The notes: generated by a model from the sequence alone, not told the origin. 64,000 bases of DNA from Curtobacterium sp. MCPF17_052 (GCF_003234085.1 NZ_QKSD01000003.1:1-64000), one strand, 5' to 3'. Shown: positions 50,337-59,718, numbered from the stretch's first letter. Numbers and translations are program-made.

Positions 50337-51083
50337 TCAGGAAGTGGCGGAGTCGGGATGCTCCGGAGACCGCGACTGCGACGACGACGACTGCTCGTCG
50401 TGTCCGGCGCCGCCGCCGACGACCGCGTCACCGCTCGGCGCCGCTGCCCGGGCCAGCCACGACAGGTCCCCCGACTCGGTGTTCGTCGCCACGACCTCCG
50501 GACGGGCCTCCCCGTACCGGACGATCGACACCGAGGCCGGTCCCACCGAGATGCGCTGGAACAGGTCCAGGTGCATGCCGAGGGCGTCGGCGAGGACGGA
50601 CTTGATGATGTCGCCGTGGCTCACCGCCACCCAGACCGCACCGGCCCCGTGCTCTGCCTCGATCTGCGCGTCGAGGCGTCGGACGGCCGCGACCGCACGG
50701 GACTGCATGGTCTGCATCGACTCCCCGCCGGGGAACACGGCGGCGCTCGGGTTCGACTGCACCACCCGCCACAGCGGCTCCTGGGCGAGATCGCTGATCC
50801 TGCGGTTCTGCCACTCGCCGTAGTCCGCCTCGATGATGCCGCGCTCGACGAACTGCTGCGGGACGCCCGGCTGGAAGGCCGTGATCGCCCGCGCGGTCTG
50901 CCGGCAGCGCTCGAGAGGGCTCGAGACGACCGCGGCGAGGGGCACCGCGGCGATGCGCTCGGCGGTCGTGGCGGCCTGCCGCTTGCCGACGGAGTCGAGC
51001 GCGACCCCGGCCGTGCGGCCCGCGAGGAGCCCGGTCGCGTTCGCGGTGGTGCGTCCGTGCCGGACGAGGAGGACGGTCGCCAT
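50337..51083 (-). CDS. histidine phosphatase (MSMEG_4193-type)
   Basis: 248 residues from the ATG at 51083. Branch-1 histidine phosphatase: catalytic LLVRHGRTTANATGLL (RHG), SSPLERCRQTARAI, the acid in RGIIEADYGEWQNRRISDLA and the second His in VWVAVSHGDIIKSVLADALG. A Ser/Gly-rich tail follows. It heads the three-gene operon with DUF3090 and the SCO1664-type gene, an arrangement conserved in many actinobacteria. Substrate unknown. Confidence 0.9.
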   Translation of the reverse strand: MATVLLVRHGRTTANATGLLAGRTAGVALDSVGKRQAATTAERIAAVPLAAVVSSPLERCRQTARAITAFQPGVPQQFVERGIIEADYGEWQNRRISDLAQEPLWRVVQSNPSAAVFPGGESMQTMQSRAVAAVRRLDAQIEAEHGAGAVWVAVSHGDIIKSVLADALGMHLDLFQRISVGPASVSIVRYGEARPEVVATNTESGDLSWLARAAAPSGDAVVGGGAGHDEQSSSSQSRSPEHPDSATS

Positions 51084-51164
51084 GGGGACGATCCTAGGTG
51101 TGGCCCGCGGCGCTGACGGCGGCCGGGATTGTGCTGCCACCCGCGAGCGGGCCATGATGCCCTG

Positions 51165-51593
51165 GTGCTGGTCTCCATCCTCTACATGAGCGTCGCGACG
51201 CACGAGTTCAGCGAGGACGAACTCGCCGAGATGCTCGCCGGCGCACGGTTGCGGAACGAGGCGCTCGGAGTCTCCGGCCTGCTGCTCGTCAAGGGCGGCC
51301 GTTTCATGCAGCTGCTCGAGGGCCCGGCGTGGAGCGTCAACGACCGGTTCACCGTGATCGAGAAGGACCCGCGCCACCACTCGGTGCGCTCGCTCGTCCG
51401 TGAGGACATCGAGCGCCGCCGGTTCGACGGCTGGTCGATGGCCTACCGCGGTCTCGACGACTCGGACATCGCGACCGTCGAGGGGTTCAGTCCGTTCCTG
51501 TCCGGCACCCTCGACTTCCCGCCGTCGTTCGACCGGACCAGCGCCGCCTGGCTGCTCAAGTGGTTCCGGGACCGCGACCTCGTCGAGGGCTGA
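51165..51593 (+). CDS. BLUF-domain blue-light photoreceptor
   Basis: 142 residues from the GTG at 51165. A BLUF fold with the flavin-contacting residues in place: Tyr7 (SILYMSV), Asn31 (LRNEALGVSG), Gln49 (GGRFMQLLEGP), and Trp90 with Met92 (FDGWSMAYR). KDPRHHSV is also family-typical. Tyr7, Gln49 and the Met/Trp pair form the photochemical switch, so it should respond to blue light through bound FAD. There is no output domain, so it acts by protein contact. The next gene starts 50 bases downstream on the same strand. Confidence 0.88.
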   Translation: MLVSILYMSVATHEFSEDELAEMLAGARLRNEALGVSGLLLVKGGRFMQLLEGPAWSVNDRFTVIEKDPRHHSVRSLVREDIERRRFDGWSMAYRGLDDSDIATVEGFSPFLSGTLDFPPSFDRTSAAWLLKWFRDRDLVEG

Positions 51594-51643
51594 GTCACCA
51601 CAGCATCCGGCGCGCCCACCTGTGCGTCTGTACCGTCGGCGTC

Positions 51644-52906
51644 ATGCCGTTCTTCCGCTCCTCCGCCGCTGCCCCACCGACGACGACGCCACCGACCGAG
51701 CCGGTGACCGGGGTGCGTGCTGCCTGGTCGGACTCGTTCGGCCGACTGGCGACCCGCTGCCTGCAGGTCATCATCCTCATCGTCATCGTCGCGGGCATCG
51801 TCTACGCGGGCCAGGTGCTCAGCGTCGTCACGATCCCGGTGCTGCTGGCCCTGATCATCGCCTCGGCCATGCACCCGGTCGTGTCCTGGCTCCGCCGTCA
51901 CGGCTTCCCGTCCGTCTTCGCGACGCTGACGGTGCTCCTCGGGGTGCTCGTCGTCCTCGGGCTCCTCGGGTACCTCATCGTCGTCGCCGTCGAGAACCAG
52001 TGGTCCAGCCTGCAGAAGTCCGCCGTGCAGGGCTTCCAGCAGCTGCAGGACTTCAGCAGAACGCTGCCGTTCGCCGTCTCGGACAGCCAGGTCGACGACG
52101 CGGTGAAGACCGCCACCGACTTCGTCACGAGCGCGCAGTTCGGGTCCGGTGCCCTCGCCGGCGCGTCCGCCACCGCGAACTTCCTCACCGGCCTGGTGCT
52201 GATGATCGTCGTGTTGTTCTTCTTCCTCAAGGACGGGCCCCGCATCTGGGAGTTCCTGCTCCGTCCGTTCACCGGCGCCTCCTACGAGCGTGCGCGCCGC
52301 GTCGGTGACCGCGTCGTCTCGACCCTCGGCGGCTACGTCCGCGGCACCGCGACCGTCGCCGCGGTCGACGCCATCGGCATCGGCGTCGGCATCGCCATCG
52401 TCGGCGTGCCGCTCGCGCTCCCGCTGGCGGTCATCGTGTTCATCACGGCGTTCATCCCGATCGTCGGAGCCACCGCCGCCGGCATCCTCGCCGCACTCGT
52501 CGCGCTCGTCGCCGTCGGTCCGGTCCCGGCGCTGATCGTGGTCGGCATCGTCGTGGTCGTCAACCAGCTCGAGGGCAACTTCCTGCAGCCGGTGCTGATG
52601 GGGAAGACCCTGCGCCTGCACGGCCTGGTCATCCTGGTCGGCCTGACCGCGGGCACCGTCCTCGCCGGCATCACCGGCGCGATCATCTCGGTGCCGCTCC
52701 TGGCAGCCGGCTGGGGCGCCATCAAGGTCTGGGACGGACCGGACCTGGCCGCGAAGCCGTGGCGCCAGAAGCGCTCCGAGGACGTGGACGACCACGAACG
52801 CGCGAACAAGCGCGTCAAGCGCCGCGAGAAGGCGCAGAAGGCCCGCGAGAAGCGGCGCGAGGACCAGCAGAAGGCGCGGACGAAGCAGGCGGCGAAGACC
52901 GACTGA
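51644..52906 (+). CDS. AI-2E/PerM-family transporter
   Basis: 420 residues. Eight or so hydrophobic helices in the AI-2E exporter (UPF0118) layout: SVVTIPVLLALIIASAMHPV, a soluble stretch (residues 130-190), LVLMIVVLFFFLKDGPRIWE, VFITAFIPIVGATAAGILAA and NQLEGNFLQPVLMGKTLRLH, the last being the family signature. A highly charged Lys/Arg/Glu tail (KRREKAQKAREKRRED) ends the protein. The family includes proven sodium/proton and quorum-signal exporters; substrate here unknown. Confidence 0.9.
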   Translation: MPFFRSSAAAPPTTTPPTEPVTGVRAAWSDSFGRLATRCLQVIILIVIVAGIVYAGQVLSVVTIPVLLALIIASAMHPVVSWLRRHGFPSVFATLTVLLGVLVVLGLLGYLIVVAVENQWSSLQKSAVQGFQQLQDFSRTLPFAVSDSQVDDAVKTATDFVTSAQFGSGALAGASATANFLTGLVLMIVVLFFFLKDGPRIWEFLLRPFTGASYERARRVGDRVVSTLGGYVRGTATVAAVDAIGIGVGIAIVGVPLALPLAVIVFITAFIPIVGATAAGILAALVALVAVGPVPALIVVGIVVVVNQLEGNFLQPVLMGKTLRLHGLVILVGLTAGTVLAGITGAIISVPLLAAGWGAIKVWDGPDLAAKPWRQKRSEDVDDHERANKRVKRREKAQKAREKRREDQQKARTKQAAKTD

Positions 52907-52920
52907 CGACGAGACGACCG

Positions 52921-52968
52921 GACGGGAGGCCCGGACCAGCCCACCGGGGTCGGTCCGGGCCTCCTGTC
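52921..52968. terminator. hairpin terminator, GGACGGGAGGC family
   Basis: A stem of 17 positions with one G-T pair (GACGGGAGGCCCGGACC against GGTCCGGGCCTCCTGTC), loop 14, beginning 15 bases after the AI-2E gene stop. It sits between convergent genes and may serve both. Confidence 0.8.
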
Positions 52969-52998
52969 ATGCCACCCGCAGCACGCTCGCGCGGACGG

Positions 52999-53634
52999 TC
53001 AGGCGAAGGCGCGGTCCACGACGGCCAGCAACCGGTCGCGCTGCGCCGGGACCACGCAGGCGTGCGCGAGGACGCGCCACATCGTCGCCACGGCCGGCAG
53101 CAGGTCGATGCGTGCCGCTCGGACGTCGGACACGAGCTGCACGCCGGTGAACCACGGGACGACGGTGGCACCCAGCGCTTCCGGGGTGACCGTCGGGCCG
53201 ACCTCGCCCGCGGCGACCGCCAGGCGGAAGACGTCCACGACGCTCGCGATCCACTGGTCGTAGAAGGACGACGTCGAACCGGAGAACACCCGGTTCTCGA
53301 GCGACAGCCGGATGCCGGCACGGACGACCGGGTCGTCGAGCAGCAGGCCGGCGATCGCGCGGGAGGCCTCGACCAGCCCGGCCAGCGGCGACGGTCCGTC
53401 GTACGTGACGGCTGCGAACGTGCGGGCGTTCTGCTCGTCGATCACGGCGAGGGCGATGGCCTGCTTCGTGCGGAAGTGGAAGTGGATCGCGCCCTGGCTG
53501 ACCTCGGCGGACTTGGCGATCCCGGAGATGCTCGCCGCACCGAAGCCCTGGCGGTCGAACTCGACGGCGGCGGCCTCCAGGATCGCGGTTCGGCGGTCCG
53601 GTCCGCGACCGGGTACCGACGTCGGCGTGGTCAT
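52999..53634 (-). CDS. TetR-family regulator of the ArpA/ScbR (gamma-butyrolactone receptor) type
   Basis: 211 residues from the ATG at 53634. The N-terminal HTH, GPDRRTAILEAAAVEFDRQG, then ASISGIAKSAEVSQGAIHFH, FRTKQAIALAVIDEQ, follows the autoregulator-receptor consensus (FHF-x-TK-x-x-LA-x-AVIDEQ) rather than generic TetR. So does DPVVRAGIRLSLENR in the ligand domain. A following Trp in VPWFTGVQLVS matches the conserved ligand-pocket Trp. No AfsA-like synthase gene is in the window. Divergent from a small gene and GNAT. Confidence 0.85.
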   Translation of the reverse strand: MTTPTSVPGRGPDRRTAILEAAAVEFDRQGFGAASISGIAKSAEVSQGAIHFHFRTKQAIALAVIDEQNARTFAAVTYDGPSPLAGLVEASRAIAGLLLDDPVVRAGIRLSLENRVFSGSTSSFYDQWIASVVDVFRLAVAAGEVGPTVTPEALGATVVPWFTGVQLVSDVRAARIDLLPAVATMWRVLAHACVVPAQRDRLLAVVDRAFA

Positions 53635-53816
53635 GGTCGTGCTTCCCCCGAGTTCCGTCGTGCTGGACGTGCACAGAACGACCCGTACACTCCGGCGACA
53701 ACGGTACCGCGGTCCAGGCGCGGCTTCACGCCCCCGATGTGGTGTCGCTGGCGACACAGCAGAGCAGTTGTCCACAGGCTCTTCGGTCGCTGGTGGTGCT
53801 GGACTACCATCGACGC

Positions 53817-54002
53817 ATGCTCCCCCGCCTGCCGATGAGTCGTCCGGGCCGGTCGCGCCGCGACGTCGGCAGCGACGGCCTGACCGACGACGAACGCGCC
53901 GCTCTCGTGGCCGAGTACCACGCGACGGTCGCGCGGAAGTCGTTGAAGGCCGTCGAGAAGGACGTGATCAACCGCTGGCTCGCCTCGCGTGCAGCCGGAT
54001 GA
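53817..54002 (+). CDS. small hypothetical protein
   Basis: 61 residues from an ATG (MLPRLPMSRPGRSRRDVGSD), basic N-terminus, then a helical half TDDERAALVAEYHATVARKS and KAVEKDVINRWLASRAAG. Its last 14 bases overlap the GTG start of the GNAT gene, supporting coupling. No family recognised. Confidence 0.5.
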   Translation: MLPRLPMSRPGRSRRDVGSDGLTDDERAALVAEYHATVARKSLKAVEKDVINRWLASRAAG

Positions 54003-54504
54003 CCTGACCTGGGTCGGCCTCGGCGGAGAACACGTCCCGGCTCTGCAGGGTTTCACCTGCGCTGACCCTCCCCGTGCCAGCTGGGATCGACTGCGTCGGG
54101 ACCACGTGCACCCGCGGCCGTGGGAGCTTGCCGTGCAGTCCTCGATCCGTGGACTGCGGCCGCCTCTGCCGCCGGAGGAGAACGCGCTGCTCGCGTTCTC
54201 CGGCGACGCACTCGCCGGAGTGTCCCGCGTCAGCTGGACCGACGGTGGCGAGCAGCTCCTGGTCATGAGCATCGCGCGTGACGTCCGTTTCCGTGGAGCC
54301 GGCCTCGGCATCGTGCTGCTCCGTCAGACGCTCGACGTCCTCCGTACGGTTCGCGATGAAGCCGGGATCGGTTGTGGTGCGTTCGCTCGGGTGGATCACC
54401 GGAACGAGCCGAGCCGCCGGATGTTCGAACTCGCTGGATTCGTCTACCTCGAGAACGACTTCGAGGAACCGAACCTCGAGTACTGGGTGCACGACCTCCT
54501 CTGA
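53989..54504 (+). CDS. GNAT-family N-acetyltransferase
   Basis: 171 residues from a GTG inside the end of the preceding small gene. The acetyl-CoA binding core is MSIARDVRFRGAGLGIVLLR (R-x-x-G-x-G/A as RGAGLG), with the later ARVDHRNEPSRRMFELAGFV, typical of GNAT strand 5 and the Asn/Arg turn. The first about 60 residues are atypical and include LTWVGLGGEHVPALQGFTCA. Substrate unknown. Converges on the XRE gene 59 bases downstream. Confidence 0.82.
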   Translation: MQPDDLTWVGLGGEHVPALQGFTCADPPRASWDRLRRDHVHPRPWELAVQSSIRGLRPPLPPEENALLAFSGDALAGVSRVSWTDGGEQLLVMSIARDVRFRGAGLGIVLLRQTLDVLRTVRDEAGIGCGAFARVDHRNEPSRRMFELAGFVYLENDFEEPNLEYWVHDLL

Positions 54505-54563
54505 CCGAGGATCGGCCTTGGCATTGAACCCGCTGCCGTTCGTCGCCGGTGCCGACGGCCGTG

Positions 54564-55409
54564 TCAGGGGTGCGGCGACGTCTCGCGGGCGAGGGACGCG
54601 AGCATGTCCAGCCGCTCGGCGCTCGCACTGCCCGGGTCGGCGTAGTAGAGCACCAGGAGCAGCCCGTCGACCGGCAGCTTGTCGCGGTGCAGGTGCAGCT
54701 CCCCCACGACCGGGTGGTCGACCGTCATCGACCCGCCTTCGAGCACCCGGACGTCCTGCCGCGCCCAGAGCTGCCGGAAGCGGCCGCTCGACAGTGACAG
54801 CTCGCCCACGAGTTCGACGACCCGCTGGTCCCGGACGTCGTCCGCGACCGAGTGCCGGAAGGCGCCGACGAAGCTCGCGACCGCACGCTCCCAGTCGCGG
54901 TGGAACACCCGCTCCTCCGGGTCGAGCAGCAGCGAGCGCAGACGGTTCTCGCCGACCCGGAGCCGGGGTGAGAACGCGGTGGCCAGGTCGTTCGCCGCGA
55001 GGACGTCGAACGCGCGCCCCTCGATGAAGGCCGGGATCTCGAGCGCCGCCAGCAGGGCGTGCAGGCGGGCCGGGACCCGCTCGGCCGTGCGCCGGGGACG
55101 GCTGCGTCGTGCGGGTTCGGCGAGGTGCTGGAGATGGAGACGCTCGACGTCGTCCAGTTGCAGCACCCTGGCGAGCGCGTCGAGGACCTGCGGTGACGGA
55201 CGGGTGTCCCGGCCCCGCTCCAATCGGAGGTAGTAGTCGGTGCTCACGCCGGCGAGCATCGCGACCTCCTCGCGGCGGAGACCCGGCACACGCCGGACCC
55301 CGCCGGCGGGGAGCCCGACCTGCTCCGGCGTCACGAGCCCACGGCGCGCCTGCAGGTAGGCGCCGAGGGGGTTCGTCGGCACCGCGGTCGGGTCCCCGTC
55401 GAGCGTCAC
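54564..55409 (-). CDS. XRE-family regulator with MmyB-like ligand-binding domain
   Basis: 281 residues from a GTG that overlaps the SDR stop (GTGA). An N-terminal HTH_31/XRE domain, GLRREEVAMLAGVSTDYYLR then LERGRDTRPSPQVLDALARV, precedes an MmyB-like PAS-type domain with EIPAFIEGRAFDVLAANDLA, RSLLLDPEERVFHRDWERAV and SGRFRQLWARQDV. This pair of domains commonly controls a neighbouring SDR gene, with which it forms one transcript here. MmyB domains bind fatty-acid-like ligands in known structures. Confidence 0.9.
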   Translation of the reverse strand: MTLDGDPTAVPTNPLGAYLQARRGLVTPEQVGLPAGGVRRVPGLRREEVAMLAGVSTDYYLRLERGRDTRPSPQVLDALARVLQLDDVERLHLQHLAEPARRSRPRRTAERVPARLHALLAALEIPAFIEGRAFDVLAANDLATAFSPRLRVGENRLRSLLLDPEERVFHRDWERAVASFVGAFRHSVADDVRDQRVVELVGELSLSSGRFRQLWARQDVRVLEGGSMTVDHPVVGELHLHRDKLPVDGLLLVLYYADPGSASAERLDMLASLARETSPHP

Positions 55410-56173
55410 GCGGGCGTCCCCGAACGGCCGGGCAACGTCGCGAGCGCGTGGGAGCGCTGGGCGACCAGCTCGTCGTAGGTGCCGTCACGTTCCGCCCACC
55501 GGTGCATGAGGACACCCTGCACCAAGACCTCGTGCGGGGTGGTGTCCTGTGCCAGGAGCGCCATCACCTCGGCACCGAAGTCGCCGAGGTCCAGTGCGTT
55601 CGGGTTGCTGGTGCCCATCGTCGTGTTCACCGCCGGCGGCACGAGTTCGGCGACGTCGATGCCCGTCCCGGCGAGCTGCGCACGGAGTGCCTCGCTGTAG
55701 GCGTGCACCGCGGCCTTGGTGGCGGCGTACGACGCCATCAGTGGGAACGGCAGGAACCCGATGCCCGAACTCACGGTGACGATCGTGCCGCTGCCCTGCC
55801 GGAGCAGGTGCGGGGTGAACGCGTCGATGACCCGGATCGTCCCGAGCACGTTGACGTCGACCATGCGGGCGGCGTCGGCGAAGTGTGCCGGGTCCCGGAG
55901 GTCCTCGGGGACGCCGATGCCCGACATGGTCACGACGGTGTCCAGGTCGGGCAGCAGGTCGAGCACGGTGTCGCGTGCGGTCATGACGGATTGGTCGTCG
56001 GTGACGTCGATCGAGACCGTGCCGAAACCCTCGGCGACGAGCTGGTCGAGTACCTCGGTGCGGCGTCCGCCGACGACGACGTGGCTGCCGGCGTCACGGA
56101 AGCGCCGTGCGAGTTCGAGTCCGATGCCGGAGGTGCCGCCGATGACGGCGACGGAGCGTGTGGTGATGTCCAT
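55406..56173 (-). CDS. short-chain dehydrogenase/reductase (SDR)
   Basis: 255 residues. Classical SDR: nucleotide loop AVIGGTSGIGLELARRF (TGxxxGIG variant), structural VVTMSGIGV (NAG replaced by MSG), catalytic Ser in IVTVSSGIGF, and Tyr-x-x-x-Lys in MASYAATKAAVHAYSEALR. The Arg after the beta2 strand (VVGGRRTEVLD) points to NADP(H). Its stop is overlapped by the XRE regulator start, so the pair is an operon. Substrate unknown. Confidence 0.9.
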   Translation of the reverse strand: MDITTRSVAVIGGTSGIGLELARRFRDAGSHVVVGGRRTEVLDQLVAEGFGTVSIDVTDDQSVMTARDTVLDLLPDLDTVVTMSGIGVPEDLRDPAHFADAARMVDVNVLGTIRVIDAFTPHLLRQGSGTIVTVSSGIGFLPFPLMASYAATKAAVHAYSEALRAQLAGTGIDVAELVPPAVNTTMGTSNPNALDLGDFGAEVMALLAQDTTPHEVLVQGVLMHRWAERDGTYDELVAQRSHALATLPGRSGTPA

Positions 56174-56250
56174 GCCCTCGACGCTAGGTCGACGGAGCGC
56201 CCGCTCCCGGGGCCCTGTGAGGACCCCCGATCGCTCGCGGCCGACCGTCT

Positions 56251-56799
56251 TCAGAGGTAGCGCCGGACGTCCTCGACGAAGCGCGGAACGCCAGCCCTCC
56301 GGAGCGTCTCGAGGACGTCGTTCATCGACACGGGCGGGTCCACGTAGTCTTCGGCGAGTTCGCGGAGCACCTGTGTGACGAGCCCGGGGAACAGGTCGAG
56401 TTGGTCGAGCAGGAAGTCGTCCGGGTGCACCACCTCGACGTCGAACGAATCGAGTGAGTGGTCGGGGAAGTCCTTGACGTTGAAGGTCACGAGGACGTCC
56501 GCCTTCGAACGGATGGCCGCCGCGAGGACATGGCGGTCCTTCGCGTCGCACGTCATCGTCGCGGTCAGCGGCTCGTAGCCCGTGACGAGGGCGTCGGGGA
56601 AGTACTGCTGCATCGCGGTGATGCGATGGTCGACCGCGGCCGGGTCGACGCCGGAGCGGATGACGTTCCGGCGGAACTCTTCGAGGACCTCGTCGGACCA
56701 CAGCGCTCGGAACGCGCCCTCGTCAGCAAGTCGGAGGAGGAGGTCGGTCAGACGGATGCCGAACAGCGTGCAGGCATCGAAGAAGGCCGGGAACGCCAT
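56251..56799 (-). CDS. PIN-domain toxin (VapC-like)
   Basis: 182 residues. A PIN_3-like domain with acids FPAFFDACTLFG (Asp8), WSDEVLEEFRRNV (Glu), CDAKDRHVLAAAIRSKADVL (Asp-Arg-His) and VTFNVKDFPDHS (Asp). A C-terminal extension, LFPGLVTQVLRELAEDYVDP then PVSMNDVLETLRRAGVPRF, is typical of this PIN class paired with excisionase-type HTH antitoxins. It starts three bases after the antitoxin stop. Predicted RNase toxin. Confidence 0.88.
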   Translation of the reverse strand: MAFPAFFDACTLFGIRLTDLLLRLADEGAFRALWSDEVLEEFRRNVIRSGVDPAAVDHRITAMQQYFPDALVTGYEPLTATMTCDAKDRHVLAAAIRSKADVLVTFNVKDFPDHSLDSFDVEVVHPDDFLLDQLDLFPGLVTQVLRELAEDYVDPPVSMNDVLETLRRAGVPRFVEDVRRYL

Positions 56800-56802
56800 C
56801 GT

Positions 56803-57297
56803 TCAGTCACCGGTGGCTTCCGCCTGCTGCCGTTCCAGCGACTGACTGTTCCGCGCCATCTCCCGCAGCGCGGCCTTGCGGTCGATGCGGAATGCTTCCT
56901 GGAACGCCACGACGTCGCGGAGCAGGACGCGGCGGTGACGACCGCGCTTGCCGAACGGGATGGTGCCCTCTTCCAGGTACTTGATCAACGTCGGGCGGGA
57001 GACGCCGAGGAAGTCAGCAGCTTGCTGTGTCGTCATCTGCATGTCGTTCGGCGCGACCGTGACCCCGCTGCCACTGGCGAGGGCGTCGGCGACCTGTTCG
57101 AGGACCTCGAAGATCTCAGCGGGGATCGGCCGCTCCGAGCCGTCCGGTGCGCGGAGCGCGGCACCCGCATGTCGGGACGTGCCGAAGCTCTCGTGGAGTT
57201 GTCGTGCGAAGTCGACGAGTCCGTCACGAGCGGCATCCGCCGGCACGTAGGTCCGGGCTGTGGCGTTGCGGGGTCGGTGTGGGGTCGAGATCGCCAT
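56803..57297 (-). CDS. HTH antitoxin (excisionase-type DNA-binding domain)
   Basis: 164 residues from the ATG at 57297. The HTH_17 winged helix is MQMTTQQAADFLGVSRPTLI, then KYLEEGTIPFGKRGRHRRVL and LRDVVAFQEAF, where the wing (GKRGRHRR) would contact DNA. The charged C-terminus (REMARNSQSLERQQAEATGD) probably wraps the PIN toxin. First gene of the pair; autoregulation is expected from family knowledge. Confidence 0.85.
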   Translation of the reverse strand: MAISTPHRPRNATARTYVPADAARDGLVDFARQLHESFGTSRHAGAALRAPDGSERPIPAEIFEVLEQVADALASGSGVTVAPNDMQMTTQQAADFLGVSRPTLIKYLEEGTIPFGKRGRHRRVLLRDVVAFQEAFRIDRKAALREMARNSQSLERQQAEATGD

Positions 57298-57373
57298 ACC
57301 GGGGATCGTAACCGCAAAATCCGAAAGAAGTGTCAGCGCCCCTTCGAACGAGCGGGACTGCCTGTTCGATCTG

Positions 57374-57458
57374 CGGAGGGTGTGGGATTCGAACCCACGA
57401 GACATCTCTGCCCACCTGTTTTCAAGACAGGCTCCATCGGCCACTCGGACAACCCTCC
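57374..57458 (-). tRNA. tRNA-Ser(TGA)
   Basis: 85-nt class II tRNA. The acceptor GGAGGGT pairs fully with ACCCTCC and the discriminator is G. The anticodon stem is CCTGT/ACAGG around CTTGAAA (anticodon TGA). It has a long variable arm and the T-arm GTGGGTTCGAATCCCAC. No encoded CCA. It lies between the antitoxin gene and the HAD phosphatase, close to serS. Confidence 0.95.
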
Positions 57459-57531
57459 GTGACCCGACCACGTGGCGAGACGTGACCGGGTCCCGTGCAG
57501 TCTACCGAGCCTCCTGGCCGGAGTGCAGCCG

Positions 57532-58407
57532 TCAGCGCGGCAACGTGTCGAGCGCTGCCGCGAGCCCGTCGTCCAAGACGCCGCCCGTCAGCTCGTTGCC
57601 CGCGTCGACGACGTCGTCGGGCGCCTGCCCCATGACGACCCCTCGACCCGAGGTGGAGGCCCACCGCAGCATGTCGATGTCGTTGCGTCCGTCTCCGGCC
57701 GCGAAGACGCGCGAGCGCGGGATGTCGAGCCACTCACGGATGCGCTCCATGGCGGTCGCCTTCGTGACACCCTCGGGCGCGATGTCGAGCCAGGCGGTCC
57801 AACCGACCGTGTACGAGACCTTGTGCAGGCCCATCTTGTCGACGATGTCCAGGAACTCCTCGAGTCCGTGCTCCGGGGAGATCACGACCACGCGGGTGGC
57901 GCGGACGCCCAGCAGCCGCTCGAACTCGACGTGGTCACCGGAGGCGGTCATCGTGTCGTCGGGGAAGTCGCCGGAGAGCAGGTAGTGCCCGGTCTCGTCC
58001 TCGACACCGTAGGCGCCGTTCTGCAGGGCCCCGCGGATCGTCTGCAGGACCTCGGTGGGGTCGAAGGTCTCGACGTGCACCCGCTCGTAGGCGCCGGTGT
58101 CCGTGCGTTCGAGGGTCAGTGCACCGTTGGCGCAGACCAGGTACTTCGGCTGGATACCGAGCCGTTCGAGCAGCGGGACGGTCATGCCCTCGCTGCGGCC
58201 GGTGGAGAGCATGACCTCGTGTCCGGCGGCTTCGGCGTCACGCACGGCCCGGATGACGGTGTCGGTGACGACCCCGTCCTCGCGCATGGTGGTGCCGTCG
58301 ATGTCCAGCGCGACGAGCCACCGCTTGACCCGTGCGGGCGTCGCGGTCCCACCCGGGGCTGCGGCGGCAGCGTCGGAACCGTCCACGAATCCGCGTGAGG
58401 AGCTCAT
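57532..58407 (-). CDS. Cof-type HAD hydrolase
   Basis: 291 residues; the ATG at 58407 overlaps the serS stop (ATGA). HAD motifs: [17 protein letters not shown] (DxDGT), [17 protein letters not shown] the Lys in [36 protein letters not shown] (GDxxND). The large C2 cap domain fits Cof/IIB phosphatases of sugar phosphates or nucleotides. The 25-residue Ala/Gly-rich N-terminus before the first motif is unusual but in frame. Coupled with serS, a common actinobacterial order. Confidence 0.9.
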   Translation of the reverse strand: MSSSRGFVDGSDAAAAAPGGTATPARVKRWLVALDIDGTTMREDGVVTDTVIRAVRDAEAAGHEVMLSTGRSEGMTVPLLERLGIQPKYLVCANGALTLERTDTGAYERVHVETFDPTEVLQTIRGALQNGAYGVEDETGHYLLSGDFPDDTMTASGDHVEFERLLGVRATRVVVISPEHGLEEFLDIVDKMGLHKVSYTVGWTAWLDIAPEGVTKATAMERIREWLDIPRSRVFAAGDGRNDIDMLRWASTSGRGVVMGQAPDDVVDAGNELTGGVLDDGLAAALDTLPR

Positions 58408-59675
58408 CGGGGCTCGATCACCTCGATGCCGCCGAGGTACGGGCGGAGCACCTCGGGGATGACGACCGAGCCGTCCTCCTGCTGGTGGGTCTCGAGGATC
58501 GCGACGAGCCAGCGGGTGGTGGCGAGGGTGCCGTTCAACGTCGCGACCGGCGCGGTCTTGCCCGTCGACGTCCGGTAGCGGATGTCGAGGCGCCGGGCCT
58601 GGAACGTGGTGCAGTTCGACGTCGAGGTGAGCTCGCGGTAGGTGCCCTGCGTCGGGACCCACGCTTCGAGGTCGTACTTGCGAGCCGCGCTCGTGCCGAG
58701 GTCCCCGGCGGCGGTCTCGATGACGCGGTAGTGCAACCCGAGGTCCTGCAGCATCGACTCCTGGTAGGACATCAGCCGCTGGTGCTCGGCGTCGGCCTGG
58801 TCGGGGTGGACGTAGGCGAACATCTCGAGCTTGTTGAACTGGTGCACACGGAGGATGCCGCGGTTGTCCTTGCCCGCCGAACCGGCCTCACGCCGGTAGC
58901 AGGTGGACCAACCGGCGTACCGGAGGGCCTGGTCGTCCTCGGACGGGAACTGCAGGATCTCGTCGGCGTGGTACCCGGCGAGGGCGACCTCGCTGGTGCC
59001 GGTCAGGTACAGGTCGTCGGCTTCGAGACGGTAGACCTCGGCGGAGTGCTCGCCGAGGAAGCCGGTGCCGGCCATCGTCTCGGGACGCACGAGCGTCGGC
59101 GTGATGAGCGGCTCGAACCCGTGCGCGACGGCACGGTCGAGGCCGAGCGACATCAGGGCGATCTCGAGTCGGGCGCCCATGCCCTTGAGGAAGTAGAACC
59201 GCGAGCCGGACACCTTGACACCGCGGGCGATGTCGATGATGCCGAGTGACTCACCGAGATCGGCGTGGTCCTTCGGCTCGAACGCGAACTCGGGTTTCGT
59301 GCCGACGGTGCGGAGGGTGACGAAGTCGTCCTCGCCCCCGGCGGGCACGTCGGGCATCACGACGTTGGGGATCGAGCGGACGACGGTGGTGAAGGTGTCC
59401 TCGGCAGCGGTGACGGTGGCCTGCGCCTCCTTCACCTTCGCAGCGAGCGCCTGGGCCTGCTGCACGAGCGCGGCCTTCTCGTCCTTCGGTGCCTTCGCGA
59501 CGGTCTTGCCGAACGCGTTCTGCTCGGCGCGGAGCGCCTCGAACGCGGTGATGGCGGCACGTCGGGCGGAGTCCGCGGCGACGGCCTGGTCGACGACGTC
59601 GACGGAGGCGCCGCGCGCAGCCTGCGAGGCCTTGATGAGGTCCGGTTCGTCGCGCAACAGCTGTGGGTCGATCAC
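58404..59675 (-). CDS. serS: seryl-tRNA synthetase
   Basis: 423 residues, full length for bacterial SerRS. An N-terminal tRNA-binding coiled-coil arm (residues 25-110, [20 protein letters not shown]) precedes the class II core: motif 1 near [20 protein letters not shown], the TxE loop in [20 protein letters not shown], motif 2 [20 protein letters not shown] and motif 3 [20 protein letters not shown]. It charges both Ser tRNAs in this window. The HAD gene is coupled downstream. Confidence 0.97.
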   Translation of the reverse strand: MIDPQLLRDEPDLIKASQAARGASVDVVDQAVAADSARRAAITAFEALRAEQNAFGKTVAKAPKDEKAALVQQAQALAAKVKEAQATVTAAEDTFTTVVRSIPNVVMPDVPAGGEDDFVTLRTVGTKPEFAFEPKDHADLGESLGIIDIARGVKVSGSRFYFLKGMGARLEIALMSLGLDRAVAHGFEPLITPTLVRPETMAGTGFLGEHSAEVYRLEADDLYLTGTSEVALAGYHADEILQFPSEDDQALRYAGWSTCYRREAGSAGKDNRGILRVHQFNKLEMFAYVHPDQADAEHQRLMSYQESMLQDLGLHYRVIETAAGDLGTSAARKYDLEAWVPTQGTYRELTSTSNCTTFQARRLDIRYRTSTGKTAPVATLNGTLATTRWLVAILETHQQEDGSVVIPEVLRPYLGGIEVIEPR

Positions 59676-59718
59676 CGACCCAGCTTAGCGAGCCACGGAT
59701 GACCACCCGGTGAACCTG

